Source: an uncultured Oscillospiraceae bacterium
GTDB taxonomy: Bacteria > Bacillota > Clostridia > Oscillospirales > Ruminococcaceae
Length of the DNA stretch: 45,465 nt
Reading direction: 5' to 3'
NCBI GenBank assembly: GCA_910579175.1
Contig: CAJTTB010000022.1
Span: 1 to 45,465 of the forward strand
Position 1 is the stretch's first letter. Each line of letters starts with the position of its first letter. Below the pieces are notes generated by a model. That model did no database searches. It was given only the letters and a program-made list of their open reading frames with translations, and was not told the origin of the DNA. Below are positions 1 to 7,482 of the stretch, piece after piece. The position numbers and the translations under genes are program-made.

Positions 1-927
1 TCGTTTGAGTTCATTCAGTGCTTGTCTTGTTTCATCTCTGACTTCTATTGTGCTTTCTTTAACCTGCTCGCTCTCACTGATTGCTTGATTTGCTGTATCA
101 ATGATAGTTTGTATTTGTTCATTTGTTTCGCTTAACAGTCGATTTGCGACACCTGTCGCATAATCTGCTGCTGTATTGGCATTAACTGTTGCTGTATCGG
201 CTGTGATTGCTGCGCTACTCGCAGCATTGGCAGCACTGGTGGCACTACTAGAGGCGGTATTCGCTTTATCTGCTGCGGTGTTTGCCCTCGTTGTAGCGGC
301 ATTAGCATTGGTCGTTGCTGTATTTGCTTTTCCTGTTGCTGTATTTGCAGCAGTCGCAGCGGTTGTGGCGCTATTGGCAGCAGCAGTTGCTTTATCTGCT
401 GCTGCGTTTGCCCTTGTGATAGCGGTATTGGCATTGGCAATTGTGGTATTCACATTGGTTGCTGCTGTATTTGCATTTTCTGCTGCAGCATTTGCTGCGT
501 TGGCGGCACTGGTGGCATCTTCAATTGCGTCCAATAAAATATTGTATTCGCTGCTACTTGCTACAAGATCTTGTGCAAAAACCGCTGATTGCACATTGAT
601 ATAAAAAGTAATACTGCTCAACTGATTTTTATCCCTATCGTAAAAGGTCACTTCACATGGGCAGCGTCCGGCTACTGTCAGACATTGAGCTGTCAGTGCA
701 ATGGTCACTTGATTATTTTTGATAGTGGCTTGATTGACTATCTGTGTTCCATCTGGTTTGCGCAATGTATACATTGCAAAACAATCTGATGGAATCGAAA
801 TTTTTTCTAAACCATTTGCGATATTGCAGATAATAAATCTGGTATTTACATCGCCTTGTTTGGCTTGAACCGTAATGGGTAAATGTTCTAAGGCAATATC
901 CAAAGTAATTTCCTTTGTTGCTTTCAT
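1..927 (-). CDS. BppU-like phage baseplate/tail protein, 3' end outside window
   Basis: The 309 codons visible start at ATG 927-925, about 7 nt after AAAGGAT, and run off the left edge without a stop. Residues 1-130 look like the N-terminal domain of the BppU family of phage baseplate upper proteins: a beta-rich opening (MKATKEITLDIA) followed by alternating strands. From about residue 140 to 270 the chain becomes an almost pure Ala/Thr/Asn/Ser stretch (blocks such as ANTAADKANTA) that should form a long helical coiled coil or fibre stem. The final residues are a Glu/Gln-rich helix. In phages such proteins sit at the tail tip and carry receptor-binding modules further C-terminal, which would be in the missing part. 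The family call comes from recalled features of the N-terminal domain; a cell-surface adhesin with a similar stem is the alternative. Confidence 0.6.
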   Translation of the reverse strand, partial: MKATKEITLDIALEHLPITVQAKQGDVNTRFIICNIANGLEKISIPSDCFAMYTLRKPDGTQIVNQATIKNNQVTIALTAQCLTVAGRCPCEVTFYDRDKNQLSSITFYINVQSAVFAQDLVASSSEYNILLDAIEDATSAANAANAAAENANTAATNVNTTIANANTAITRANAAADKATAAANSATTAATAANTATGKANTATTNANAATTRANTAADKANTASSSATSAANAASSAAITADTATVNANTAADYATGVANRLLSETNEQIQTIIDTANQAISESEQVKESTIEVRDETRQALNELKR

Positions 928-961
928 CAAGTCATCCTTTCTAGTTTGTATTAAAATTATC

Positions 962-998
962 AAAAAAGCACGTCAATCAAAAACATGATTGACGTGCT
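962..998 (-). terminator. Rho-independent terminator after the Com-like gene
   Basis: A 13-bp perfect stem (967-979 with 986-998) and a short loop are followed on the minus strand by a run of six T. The stem overlaps the stop codon of the Com-like gene, so it ends that transcript before the BppU-like gene. Confidence 0.8.
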
Positions 999-1137
999 AG
1001 ACGTGCGATATCAATTGGCATTTCCAAACAAATTGATTCCAAGTGCCGCATTTAGGGCACTTTTTTTTGATAATTCCCTCTTTTATTTGTACCTCCATCA
1101 ACAGTTTATTACATTTTTTACATCGAACCTCCTGCAT
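997..1137 (-). CDS. Com-like zinc-finger protein (46 aa)
   Basis: This is a 46-residue protein with two CxxC knuckles (CKKC at 6-9 and CPKC at 27-30) around a short beta hairpin. That is the layout of the zinc-binding Com family, named after the phage Mu regulator that activates translation of the mom DNA-modification gene. ATG 1137-1135 is chosen because AAGGAG lies 7 nt upstream; the ATG at 1143 would leave a spacing of only 1 nt. It has its own near-consensus promoter and a terminator overlapping its stop, so it is a single-gene unit. No mom-like or methylase gene follows; the next gene is the BppU-like protein. Com homologues occur in many Clostridia prophages. The role here, RNA or DNA binding, is inferred. 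Confidence 0.65.
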   Translation of the reverse strand: MQEVRCKKCNKLLMEVQIKEGIIKKKCPKCGTWNQFVWKCQLISHV

Positions 1138-1172
1138 GATCATTCTCCTTATTTGATGATATGTTAATACTG

Positions 1173-1201
1173 ATTATATCATATAACGCTTTAAGCGTCA
1201 A
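1173..1201 (-). promoter_or_regulatory. Sigma-A promoter of the Com-like gene with palindromic operator
   Basis: On the minus strand TTGACG (1201-1196), a 17-nt spacer and TATAAT (1178-1173) form a near-perfect promoter. The near-palindrome ACGCTTTAAGCGT (1186-1198) overlaps the -35 box and spacer, where a repressor would block RNA polymerase. Confidence 0.75.
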
Positions 1202-1214
1202 TATAGGTATAATT

Positions 1215-1254
1215 AAAAACCAAATGAGGCTATTGTAAAAGTCATTTGGTTTTT
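1215..1254 (-). terminator. Terminator at the end of the thi/ABC-F/DUF896 operon
   Basis: A 13-bp stem (1215-1227 with 1242-1254) has A/T runs on both sides, so it can act in either direction. It lies 14 nt beyond the DUF896 stop codon. Confidence 0.7.
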
Positions 1255-1267
1255 GATCGTTGTCTGT

Positions 1268-1492
1268 TTAAGATAATATCGATTTTCCCTTGCGGCGATC
1301 CTTTAAAGATATTTGCTTTCCGCTTTTATCCACCAATACGATATTATCCAATTGTGTACGCAGGTTTTTGCGATATAATGAAAGGTATTCTTCACGCAAT
1401 TTAGCTTGCTCTTGTTTTTCTTCTTCACTCAAAGACTGTGTTTTTGCTTTTCGAGCCAGCTCGTTAATGCGGTCTAATTTCTTTTGTTTCAT
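1268..1492 (-). CDS. DUF896 (UPF0291, YnzC-like) small protein
   Basis: The 74-residue basic helical protein opens MKQKKLDRINELARKAK and contains the LSEEEKQEQAKLREEYL segment typical of the DUF896/YnzC family, a helical hairpin of unknown function common in Bacillota. ATG 1492-1490 has AGAGGAG seven bases upstream, so the longer open frame back to 1669 is not used. The gene overlaps the end of the cupin gene by 29 nt, which suggests translational coupling as the last gene of the operon. The terminator at 1215-1254 follows. Family membership is clear; the biochemical function is not known. Confidence 0.85.
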   Translation of the reverse strand: MKQKKLDRINELARKAKTQSLSEEEKQEQAKLREEYLSLYRKNLRTQLDNIVLVDKSGKQISLKDRRKGKSILS

Positions 1493-1817
1493 TTGGTTTC
1501 TCCTCTTGATAAAATACACAAAGCCAAATACAAATTGGCTGACTACTTGTCTGAATGATTCGATGTTTCTGATGTTTTGGAAGAAACAAAGTATCTCCCG
1601 CCTGCAATGTGATAACTTGTGTTTCCAACTCCAGTGTTGACGTTCCCTGAAGTAATACGATCCATTCATCTTCTATTTGGTCATACCAAAATCCATCTGG
1701 TGAACTTTGTCCACAGGATAAAATACGCTCAATTCGGATATGTTTATCCTGATGAAACACAGTTGTAATTTCCTCTTCAAATAAAGCCGAAGGTAAACTT
1801 TCAAATAGAGAGTTCAT
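1464..1817 (-). CDS. Small cupin-domain protein
   Basis: A 117-residue single-domain cupin. The core shows DEWIVLLQGTSTLEL (motif 1 region) and LQAGDTLFLPKHQKHRI (the G-D-x-x-x-x-P step and a motif 2 histidine), followed by a hydrophobic beta strand with two cysteines. Such one-cupin proteins bind metals or small ligands; the substrate cannot be read from the sequence. It starts 1 nt after the stop codon of the ABC-F gene and overlaps DUF896 by 29 nt, so it is co-transcribed with the thi operon. Its role in that context is unknown. Confidence 0.75.
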   Translation of the reverse strand: MNSLFESLPSALFEEEITTVFHQDKHIRIERILSCGQSSPDGFWYDQIEDEWIVLLQGTSTLELETQVITLQAGDTLFLPKHQKHRIIQTSSQPICIWLCVFYQEEKPNETKEIRPH

Positions 1818-1818
1818 C

Positions 1819-3414
1819 TTACTTTCCCGCCCGATATTCTAAAAATTCTTCATAACTTCCAGTATAGTCAATCATTCTTCCGTCAAAATCAAATTCTATG
1901 ATGCGATTTGCAACTGTATCAATGAATTGATGGTCAAAGGAAGAAAATAAAATAACTCCTTTAAAATCCATCATACCATTGTTTACTGCAGTGATAGATT
2001 CCAAATCCAAATGATTGGTAGGCTGATCCAGTACCAATGTGTTTGCTCCAAACATCATCATTCTAGACAACATACAGCGCACTTTTTCTCCTCCAGAAAG
2101 CACATTTACCGGTTTGAGAACATCATCTCCAGAAAATAACATCTTTCCTAAAAAACTTCTCAAATAAGTATCGCTATCATCAGAGGAATACTGCTGTAAC
2201 CAAGAGATAATACTTAGATTGCAGTCATCAAAGAATTTGGAGTTGTCTTTTGGAAAATAGGATTGAGAAGTACTGATACCCCATTTATAACTTCCCTCAT
2301 CTGGTTCTATCTCTCCCATTAAAATCCGAAACAATGTGGTATTTGCCAGTTCATTTTCTCCTACAAAAGCAATCTTATCTTCTCGGTTTACCCGAAAAGA
2401 AATATCATTTAATATCTTAACACCATCAATGGTTTTACTCAAATTTCGAACTTCTAAAATCTCTTTTCCAAGTTCTCGATCAATCGAAAAGCCCACAAAT
2501 GGATAGCGTCTAGTAGATGCAGGCATTTCCTCTAAAGTCAATTTATCAATTAATTTCTTTCGAGCAGTTGCCTGTTTTGATTTGGACTTATTGGCAGAGA
2601 AGCGAGAGACAAAATTTTGTAATTCTTTGATTTTATCCTCTTTCTTTTTGTTTTGGTCGCGCAACATTTTTTGCATCAGTGTACTGGATTGATACCAAAA
2701 GTCGTAGTTGCCCACATAAATTTTAATTTTGTGATAATCAATATCAACGATATGGGTACAAACATGATTGAGAAAATGACGATCATGAGATACTACAATA
2801 ATTGTACCTTCATAATCCATCAAAAAATCTTCCAACCAACTAACAGAGGATAAATCTAGATGGTTGGTGGGCTCGTCCAGTAAGATAATATCCGGTTTTC
2901 CAAACAATGCCTGTGCGAGTAGTACCTTAATGCGCTCCTTATCGGCGAGCACTTTCATAGAATTGTAAAGTTGATTTGTACTGATTCCAAGCCCCTGTAA
3001 CAGTCTGCTGGCATCTGTTTCAGCATCCCATCCATTTAGCTCTGCAAACTCAGCCTCCAATTCAGCTGCTAAATTGCCATCCTCTTCATTAAAATCCTCT
3101 TTTGCATACAAAGCGTCTTTCTGCTTCATAATTTCATATAGCCGAGGATTTCCCTGAATAATGGTATCTAATACCGTAAATTCTTCATAGGCATAATGAT
3201 TCTGCTTTAATACAGACATACGTGTTTTTTTATCAATGACAATTTCACCAGAGGAAGGTTCTAACTCTCCAGAAAGAATGCGTAAAAATGTAGATTTTCC
3301 TGCTCCATTTGCTCCGATAACACCATAACAGTTTCCCGGAAGAAATTTTAAATCCACATGAGAAAATAAGTCCTGTCCACTAAAGTTTAAACTGACATTT
3401 TGTATATGAATCAT
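1819..3414 (-). CDS. ABC-F ATPase, YbiT-like group
   Basis: The 531-residue protein has two ABC domains and no membrane segments, the ABC-F layout. These proteins bind the ribosomal E site and influence translation. Domain 1 has Walker A GANGAGKST (34-42), Walker B LLDEPTNHLDL and the H-switch VVSHDRHF. A lysine-rich linker (P-site-interaction region) with FSANKSKSKQATARKKL follows. Domain 2 is degenerate: the Walker A position reads GENELANTT with no lysine, Walker B is LDQPTNHLDL with Gln for the catalytic Glu, and the H-switch is FSSFDHQF. The first signature motif is also altered (VLADKERIK). Partial decay of domain 2 is usual in this subgroup, but the combined losses are strong. It follows thiD by 82 nt and precedes the cupin by 1 nt. 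Confidence 0.9.
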   Translation of the reverse strand: MIHIQNVSLNFSGQDLFSHVDLKFLPGNCYGVIGANGAGKSTFLRILSGELEPSSGEIVIDKKTRMSVLKQNHYAYEEFTVLDTIIQGNPRLYEIMKQKDALYAKEDFNEEDGNLAAELEAEFAELNGWDAETDASRLLQGLGISTNQLYNSMKVLADKERIKVLLAQALFGKPDIILLDEPTNHLDLSSVSWLEDFLMDYEGTIIVVSHDRHFLNHVCTHIVDIDYHKIKIYVGNYDFWYQSSTLMQKMLRDQNKKKEDKIKELQNFVSRFSANKSKSKQATARKKLIDKLTLEEMPASTRRYPFVGFSIDRELGKEILEVRNLSKTIDGVKILNDISFRVNREDKIAFVGENELANTTLFRILMGEIEPDEGSYKWGISTSQSYFPKDNSKFFDDCNLSIISWLQQYSSDDSDTYLRSFLGKMLFSGDDVLKPVNVLSGGEKVRCMLSRMMMFGANTLVLDQPTNHLDLESITAVNNGMMDFKGVILFSSFDHQFIDTVANRIIEFDFDGRMIDYTGSYEEFLEYRAGK

Positions 3415-3495
3415 ATTGCATTATATCCTTTTCTTAAATTTTATAATAGAGTTATTTCAAAACAAGTTGACAACATGTCAAATAATGAGATTGCG
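3415..3495 (-). other. thiD to ABC-F spacer with short palindrome
   Basis: The 81-nt spacer contains the palindrome TTGACAACATGTCAA (3468-3482). Downstream of it on the minus strand a weak -10-like TAAAAT precedes the AAAAGGAT ribosome site of the ABC-F gene. It could be a weak internal promoter or an attenuator; neither is certain. Confidence 0.3.
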
Positions 3496-4293
3496 CTATC
3501 GAGCAATTATATCAGACAAACGATACATGTGATTGATAGGTCCTGCACCTGCTCCAAGATTCAACTGAGCGCGCAGTGCATTCATAAGATATTGTTTTGC
3601 CTGTATGAGTGCTTGTTGTGGTTTTAGCCCTTGTGCCAATGCACAGGCAATTGCAGTAGAAAGGGTGCAACCTGTACCATGTGTATTGGAATTATCAATT
3701 CGTTCCCCAGCAATCCAATGACCCTTTCCATTGAAATATAATAAATCATCGGCGGTATCTTTTAAGTGACCTCCCTTAATTAAAATAACACCAGGGTACC
3801 ACTGGGCTATCTGTTGCGCTGCCTGCTCCATCTGTTTTTGATTGTGAACAGGAAACCCACATAATACTTCTGTTTCTAATAAATTAGGCGTTATCCATTG
3901 TACCATTGGAATTAGATATTTTTTAAGTGCTTGGACAGCATCTTCACCCAACAACCGTTTCCCACTGCTGGATACCATTACAGGGTCTAATACAATGGAA
4001 CTCATTTGATATTCTGTTATCTTTTGAGCGACTGCACAGATAATATCTTCTGAAAACAACATTCCAATTTTGACACTATCTGGAAAAATATCAGTGCAAA
4101 CACTGTCTATTTGCTGCTTTACAAAATCATTATCGATTGGGTGAATTGCCGAAACTGCTACAGTATTTTGTGCAGTCAATGCAGTAATTACACTCATTCC
4201 ATATAGTCCATGTGCTGCAATGGTTTTTAAATCCGCCTGAATACCCGCTCCACCACTACAATCAGAACCTGCAATCGTCAAAATTCGTTTCAT
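3496..4293 (-). CDS. thiD: Hydroxymethylpyrimidine/phosphomethylpyrimidine kinase
   Basis: 265 residues, the normal ThiD length. It phosphorylates HMP and then HMP-phosphate to HMP-pyrophosphate for thiamine synthesis in the cytoplasm. Diagnostic features are the N-terminal TIAGSDCSGGAGIQADLKT, the PVMVSSSG segment around residue 110, ITPNLLETEVLCG, and the ribokinase-fold anion hole THGTGCTLSTA near residue 210 with the catalytic Cys. The start at 4293 overlaps the end of the HAD gene by 32 nt, giving translational coupling. Together with thiE in the same operon it supplies and joins the pyrimidine half of thiamine phosphate. Thiazole-synthesis genes and thiM are not seen in the window. Confidence 0.95.
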   Translation of the reverse strand: MKRILTIAGSDCSGGAGIQADLKTIAAHGLYGMSVITALTAQNTVAVSAIHPIDNDFVKQQIDSVCTDIFPDSVKIGMLFSEDIICAVAQKITEYQMSSIVLDPVMVSSSGKRLLGEDAVQALKKYLIPMVQWITPNLLETEVLCGFPVHNQKQMEQAAQQIAQWYPGVILIKGGHLKDTADDLLYFNGKGHWIAGERIDNSNTHGTGCTLSTAIACALAQGLKPQQALIQAKQYLMNALRAQLNLGAGAGPINHMYRLSDIIAR

Positions 4294-4945
4294 GATTTCG
4301 CTCCTTTATCCAGCTTGTATAATCCAAGATATAATCATCACAAAGGCATTTGATTTCTTCTGTTTCTTTGGAAAGGTCAGCTGCCTTATCATAAACACCT
4401 ATCACCATATATCCCGCTTTTTTTGCGGTTTGAATACAATGAAGTGCATCTTCAAAAACAACTACTTCTTCCTTTGATAACTGTAATCTGTTGATTGCCT
4501 CATCATAAATTGTCGCACTACTCTTTGTGCAGTTTAATTCACTACAACTCAGTACAAATGAAAAATAATGCAGCAACCCCAATCTTTTGAGCGCACCTTC
4601 TGCAAGTGGTTTCTCATTTGCAGTGACAACACACATTTTGATATCACGCTGATATAATAATTCCAGTAATGCTTCTACCCCAGGACGAGCGGGAACCTGA
4701 TATAAATATTGTTCCATTACTTGCTGTAAAATAGCCAAGTGGATTTCTTTGATGGTTTGCTTTGGCAAGAAATGTTGTTTTAAATATTCAGCCGCCTGAG
4801 AAACGGTCATAGTCTTTACAATCTCATTGAAATTAGTTGGTGCTTTGATTTTATAAGATTCCAACAGTTGGATACCCACGGTATCCCACACCGACATCGA
4901 ATCAATTAAAGTGCCATCTAGGTCAAATAATACTCCCTTTATCAT
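4262..4945 (-). CDS. HAD-superfamily phosphatase, thiamine operon
   Basis: A 227-residue HAD hydrolase of the beta-phosphoglucomutase-like subfamily. Motif I is FDLDGTLIDS, the helical cap follows (residues about 15-85), motif II is VVTANEKP, motif III includes the lysine in NCTKSSATIYDEA, and motif IV is VVFEDALHCI. ATG 4945-4943 is preferred over the upstream TTG because GAGGAAG lies 7 nt before it and it forms an ATGA overlap with the thiE stop. Sitting between thiE and thiD, it may dephosphorylate thiamine monophosphate or clear a toxic intermediate. That role is inferred from position only; the sequence does not define the substrate. Confidence 0.85.
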   Translation of the reverse strand: MIKGVLFDLDGTLIDSMSVWDTVGIQLLESYKIKAPTNFNEIVKTMTVSQAAEYLKQHFLPKQTIKEIHLAILQQVMEQYLYQVPARPGVEALLELLYQRDIKMCVVTANEKPLAEGALKRLGLLHYFSFVLSCSELNCTKSSATIYDEAINRLQLSKEEVVVFEDALHCIQTAKKAGYMVIGVYDKAADLSKETEEIKCLCDDYILDYTSWIKERNHETNFDDCRF

Positions 4946-5580
4946 CGACAAACTTCCTCTGCATAAGCTCTCATTTGTTTGGTTGCCTTTCCAATATTTT
5001 CGGCGGCAAAAATAGCAGAAATCACAGCAATCCCATCTGTTTTAGTATATTTTAGCTGCATCACATTTTTCGGACCAATTCCCCCAATTGCTACCACCGG
5101 AATCGAAACCGCCTCTTTCACCTGTTGAAAGGTTTGGATAGAAATGGGAATCGCGTCCGACTTAGTCGATGAACCAAATACCGCCCCAACCCCCAGATAA
5201 TCTGCACCCTCTTGTTGCGCTTGCAATGCCTGTTGGATTGTTTTTGCGGTTGCTCCAATGATTTTATTGGGTCCAAGTTGTTGTCTTGCCTGCCAAATGC
5301 TTTGATCTCCTTGTCCTAGATGAACCCCATCTGAATCACTTTCAAGACAAACTTGTACATTATCATTGATGATCTGTGGAATTTGATATCGTCTTGTAAT
5401 CTGCCTTATTTCTTTTGCCCGTTGTATCCACTCGGATAATTCCAATCCCTTTTCCCGGAGTTGTATCATCGTTGCTCCAGACTGTGCTATCTGTTCTATC
5501 TGCTTAACAAATGACCGCCCTTTTAGCCAGCTTCGGTCGGTAATAACATACAATCGCAATTGTTCTGATCGTAATTTCAT
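4942..5580 (-). CDS. thiE: Thiamine phosphate synthase
   Basis: A 212-residue TIM-barrel enzyme joining HMP-pyrophosphate and thiazole phosphate into thiamine phosphate. Hallmarks visible are the start LYVITDRSWLKGR, the MIQLREKG strand, INDNVQVCLESDSDGVHLGQGD (phosphate and Mg2+ site), GADYLGVGAVFGSSTKSDA and the glycine-rich phosphate loop VVAIGGIGPKN. Length is typical. The start codon overlaps the stop of the UPF0178 gene as ATGA and has AGGAG upstream. No thiamine pyrophosphate riboswitch is evident ahead of the operon. Confidence 0.95.
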   Translation of the reverse strand: MKLRSEQLRLYVITDRSWLKGRSFVKQIEQIAQSGATMIQLREKGLELSEWIQRAKEIRQITRRYQIPQIINDNVQVCLESDSDGVHLGQGDQSIWQARQQLGPNKIIGATAKTIQQALQAQQEGADYLGVGAVFGSSTKSDAIPISIQTFQQVKEAVSIPVVAIGGIGPKNVMQLKYTKTDGIAVISAIFAAENIGKATKQMRAYAEEVCR

Positions 5581-6038
5581 AGTTGATTCTCCTGTAACTG
5601 ATGTTCAATGAGTGCAACCAATGATTGTTCAAACGCTTGATCTAGTTTTTTTCGGTCTCTCTTTGCAGGTCCTTTTAATCTGCCGCCACCTTTTCGAATT
5701 TTGTGCGCAGTATGTCTAGAAAACAACAATGCGTCAATATTATCTTGATTGTAAATCATGCCATCTTGACGAATGGGTAATGCTTGTCTAGCCAAACACA
5801 TTGCAGCAAGACCATAGTCTTGTGTCACAACAATATCGCCAGGAGAAACACGATTGACCAGTGCATAATCCACGCTGTCAGCACCCTTAGAAACGGTTAA
5901 TGTCGTTGCTCCTTCCCGCTCAAACACATGGGAAGTATCACATAAAATCAATACATCTAACCCATAAGCATTTCCAATTCGAATGGTATGATTGACAACT
6001 GGACAGCCATCTGCATCAATTAATATTTTCATCTTCAT
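5577..6038 (-). CDS. UPF0178 (YaiI/YqxD, DUF188) protein
   Basis: 153 residues with the family pattern ILIDADGCPVVNHTIRIG at the start, VSKGADSVDYALVN, DIVVTQDYGLAAMCL, LLFSRHTAHKIRKGGGRLKGPAKR and a helical C terminus. The fold is PIN-like with conserved acidic residues (DADGC, D near 57 and D near 75), so nuclease activity has been suspected; the cellular role is unsettled. ATG 6038-6036 follows AAAGGT by 4-5 nt; the ATG two codons later is possible. It is the first gene of the thiE-thiD operon. Confidence 0.9.
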   Translation of the reverse strand: MKMKILIDADGCPVVNHTIRIGNAYGLDVLILCDTSHVFEREGATTLTVSKGADSVDYALVNRVSPGDIVVTQDYGLAAMCLARQALPIRQDGMIYNQDNIDALLFSRHTAHKIRKGGGRLKGPAKRDRKKLDQAFEQSLVALIEHQLQENQL

Positions 6039-6065
6039 CAGTACCTTTCTGTTTATCCGTCTTTT

Positions 6066-6095
6066 ACTATACCATATTTCAGGGTACTTCTGCAA
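6066..6095 (-). promoter_or_regulatory. Promoter of the UPF0178-thiE operon
   Basis: Minus-strand TTGCAG (6095-6090), an 18-nt spacer and TATAGT (6071-6066) lie 28 nt before the UPF0178 start. Confidence 0.5.
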
Positions 6096-6231
6096 TCACC
6101 TCCCTATGGCATCTCTGTACAAAATAGGCGCTTTTCGTTCAAATCCCGGTGATTTTACAGAAATCCGTAGAAAAAAAACGATTCCTATGATAGAATCAGC
6201 ATATAATATCAGAATTTTTGGAGGTGATATC

Positions 6232-6627
6232 TTGCTGTTTCACATTTTTTCCTCTCAAAAGGAACGGAAGGAATTTGGCGGTTCTTGTTTTCTAGAAATG
6301 CAGTATTGCAGATTGGCACAAGATGACAAAATCGAAAAAATTGTTTCGGTTGAATCCATTGTGTTCTGGAAAGATGATTCATTATATATCTATGGTGATG
6401 ATATTGATACATTTTTGTCCTATTATAAAAATATCTTTATCGGTGGGATTTATAACAATAAAAACAGTGGTGTTGTAGATATCTATGGAATCAATTATTA
6501 CGATCAAACACACACCCATCTGATTATAGAGAGTATGAAAAAAATGCAGCCGCTGGAATATCAAGTGGTGTTACATTGGCTAGAAAAGGCAAAAGCGTAC
6601 AATGGTTTTTATATTTTAGGAATATGA
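6232..6627 (+). CDS. Uncharacterised small protein (131 aa)
   Basis: I do not recognise this family. The reading frame is open much further upstream, but GGAGG at 6219-6223 lies exactly 7 nt before TTG 6232, so a TTG start is chosen. The 131-residue product starts LFHIFSSQKERKEFGG and is rich in aromatic and beta-branched residues (VESIVFWKDDSLYIYGDD, YKNIFIGGIYNNKNSGVVDIYG). It ends in an amphipathic helix with ALEKAKA-like character. No signal peptide or membrane helix is apparent, so it is a probable soluble alpha/beta protein. A -10-like TATAAT at 6202-6207 precedes it. It stands alone between divergent and parallel neighbours. Confidence 0.6.
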   Translation: MLFHIFSSQKERKEFGGSCFLEMQYCRLAQDDKIEKIVSVESIVFWKDDSLYIYGDDIDTFLSYYKNIFIGGIYNNKNSGVVDIYGINYYDQTHTHLIIESMKKMQPLEYQVVLHWLEKAKAYNGFYILGI

Positions 6628-6696
6628 TAAATTTTAATCTGTCAAACCATTATCCAATTGAAAACGTGCTATTTACAAAAATTTTCTTTTCTAGTG

Positions 6697-6725
6697 TTTA
6701 TCATCGCCCAATCGGGCGTTATAAT
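6697..6725 (+). promoter_or_regulatory. Likely promoter of the MacB-like ABC operon
   Basis: TTTATC (6697-6702), a 17-nt spacer and TATAAT (6720-6725). The hairpin CGCCCAATCGGGCG fills the spacer and could be an operator. Confidence 0.45.
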
Positions 6726-6758
6726 AAAGATAAAAATAAATAATAAGGATGTGTTTTT

Positions 6759-7463
6759 ATGGCAGCTTTTGTAACGCTGAATCAGGTGTATAAACGCTAT
6801 CAGATGGGAGAAATCACCATTGTCGCCTCCAACGGTGTTTCTTTTGAAATCAATCAAGGGGAATTCGTTGTCATTGTAGGTTCTAGTGGCGCTGGAAAAA
6901 CCACCATCTTAAATATGCTTGGGGGAATGGATAGTTGTGACGAGGGAGATATTATCGTAGATGGGAATAATATTGCGAAATATTCTCAAAAAGAATTGAC
7001 AAAATATCGGCGTTATGATATTGGATTTATCTTCCAGTTTTACAATCTAGTTCAAAACTTAACTGCAAAGGAAAATGTAGAATTGGCAGCACAAATTTGT
7101 AAAAATTCCCTGCCAGCAGAGCAGGTACTACAACAGGTCGGTTTGGGAGAACGCCTCAATAACTTTCCCGCCCAACTTTCTGGTGGAGAACAACAGCGCG
7201 TATCCATTGCACGTGCATTGGCAAAAAAACCAAAATTGTTGCTTTGTGATGAGCCAACTGGCGCATTGGACTATCATACTGGAAAAACCATTTTAAAACT
7301 GTTACAGGATACCTGTCGCAATACTGGTATGACCGTGATTGTAATCACCCACAATCAGGCAATCAAACCAATGGCAGACCGCATTATCGAGATGAAAAAC
7401 GCTTGTGTTAGCAGTATGCAGCTAAACGCCAATCCAACCCCTGTAGAAGAAATCGAATGGTAA
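6759..7463 (+). CDS. ABC transporter ATP-binding protein, MacB/LolD type
   Basis: 234 residues with one complete ABC domain: Walker A GSSGAGKTT (41-49), Q-loop IFQFYNLV, signature LSGGEQQR, Walker B LLLCDEPTGALD and the H-loop VIVITHN. The TGALD Walker B and the FYNLVQNLTAKENV pattern belong to the MacB/LolD/FtsE class that drives FtsX-like permeases by mechanotransmission rather than pumping through the membrane. AAGGAT precedes the ATG. The permease gene starts 19 nt downstream, so the pair is an operon. The substrate is unknown; peptides, lipids or lipoproteins are usual for the class. Confidence 0.9.
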   Translation: MAAFVTLNQVYKRYQMGEITIVASNGVSFEINQGEFVVIVGSSGAGKTTILNMLGGMDSCDEGDIIVDGNNIAKYSQKELTKYRRYDIGFIFQFYNLVQNLTAKENVELAAQICKNSLPAEQVLQQVGLGERLNNFPAQLSGGEQQRVSIARALAKKPKLLLCDEPTGALDYHTGKTILKLLQDTCRNTGMTVIVITHNQAIKPMADRIIEMKNACVSSMQLNANPTPVEEIEW

Positions 7464-7482
7464 TCGAGAAAGGAATGGTATT

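Noticed and set aside
176..604. 142-aa plus-strand frame rich in Ala/Val/Leu
   Set aside because: It is the antisense image of the Ala/Thr/Asn repeats of the BppU-like gene; no ribosome site.
6039..6231. TPP riboswitch upstream of the thiE operon
   Set aside because: Too short a leader and none of the conserved TPP-aptamer segments (CUGAGA, ACCUGA) is seen near the start.
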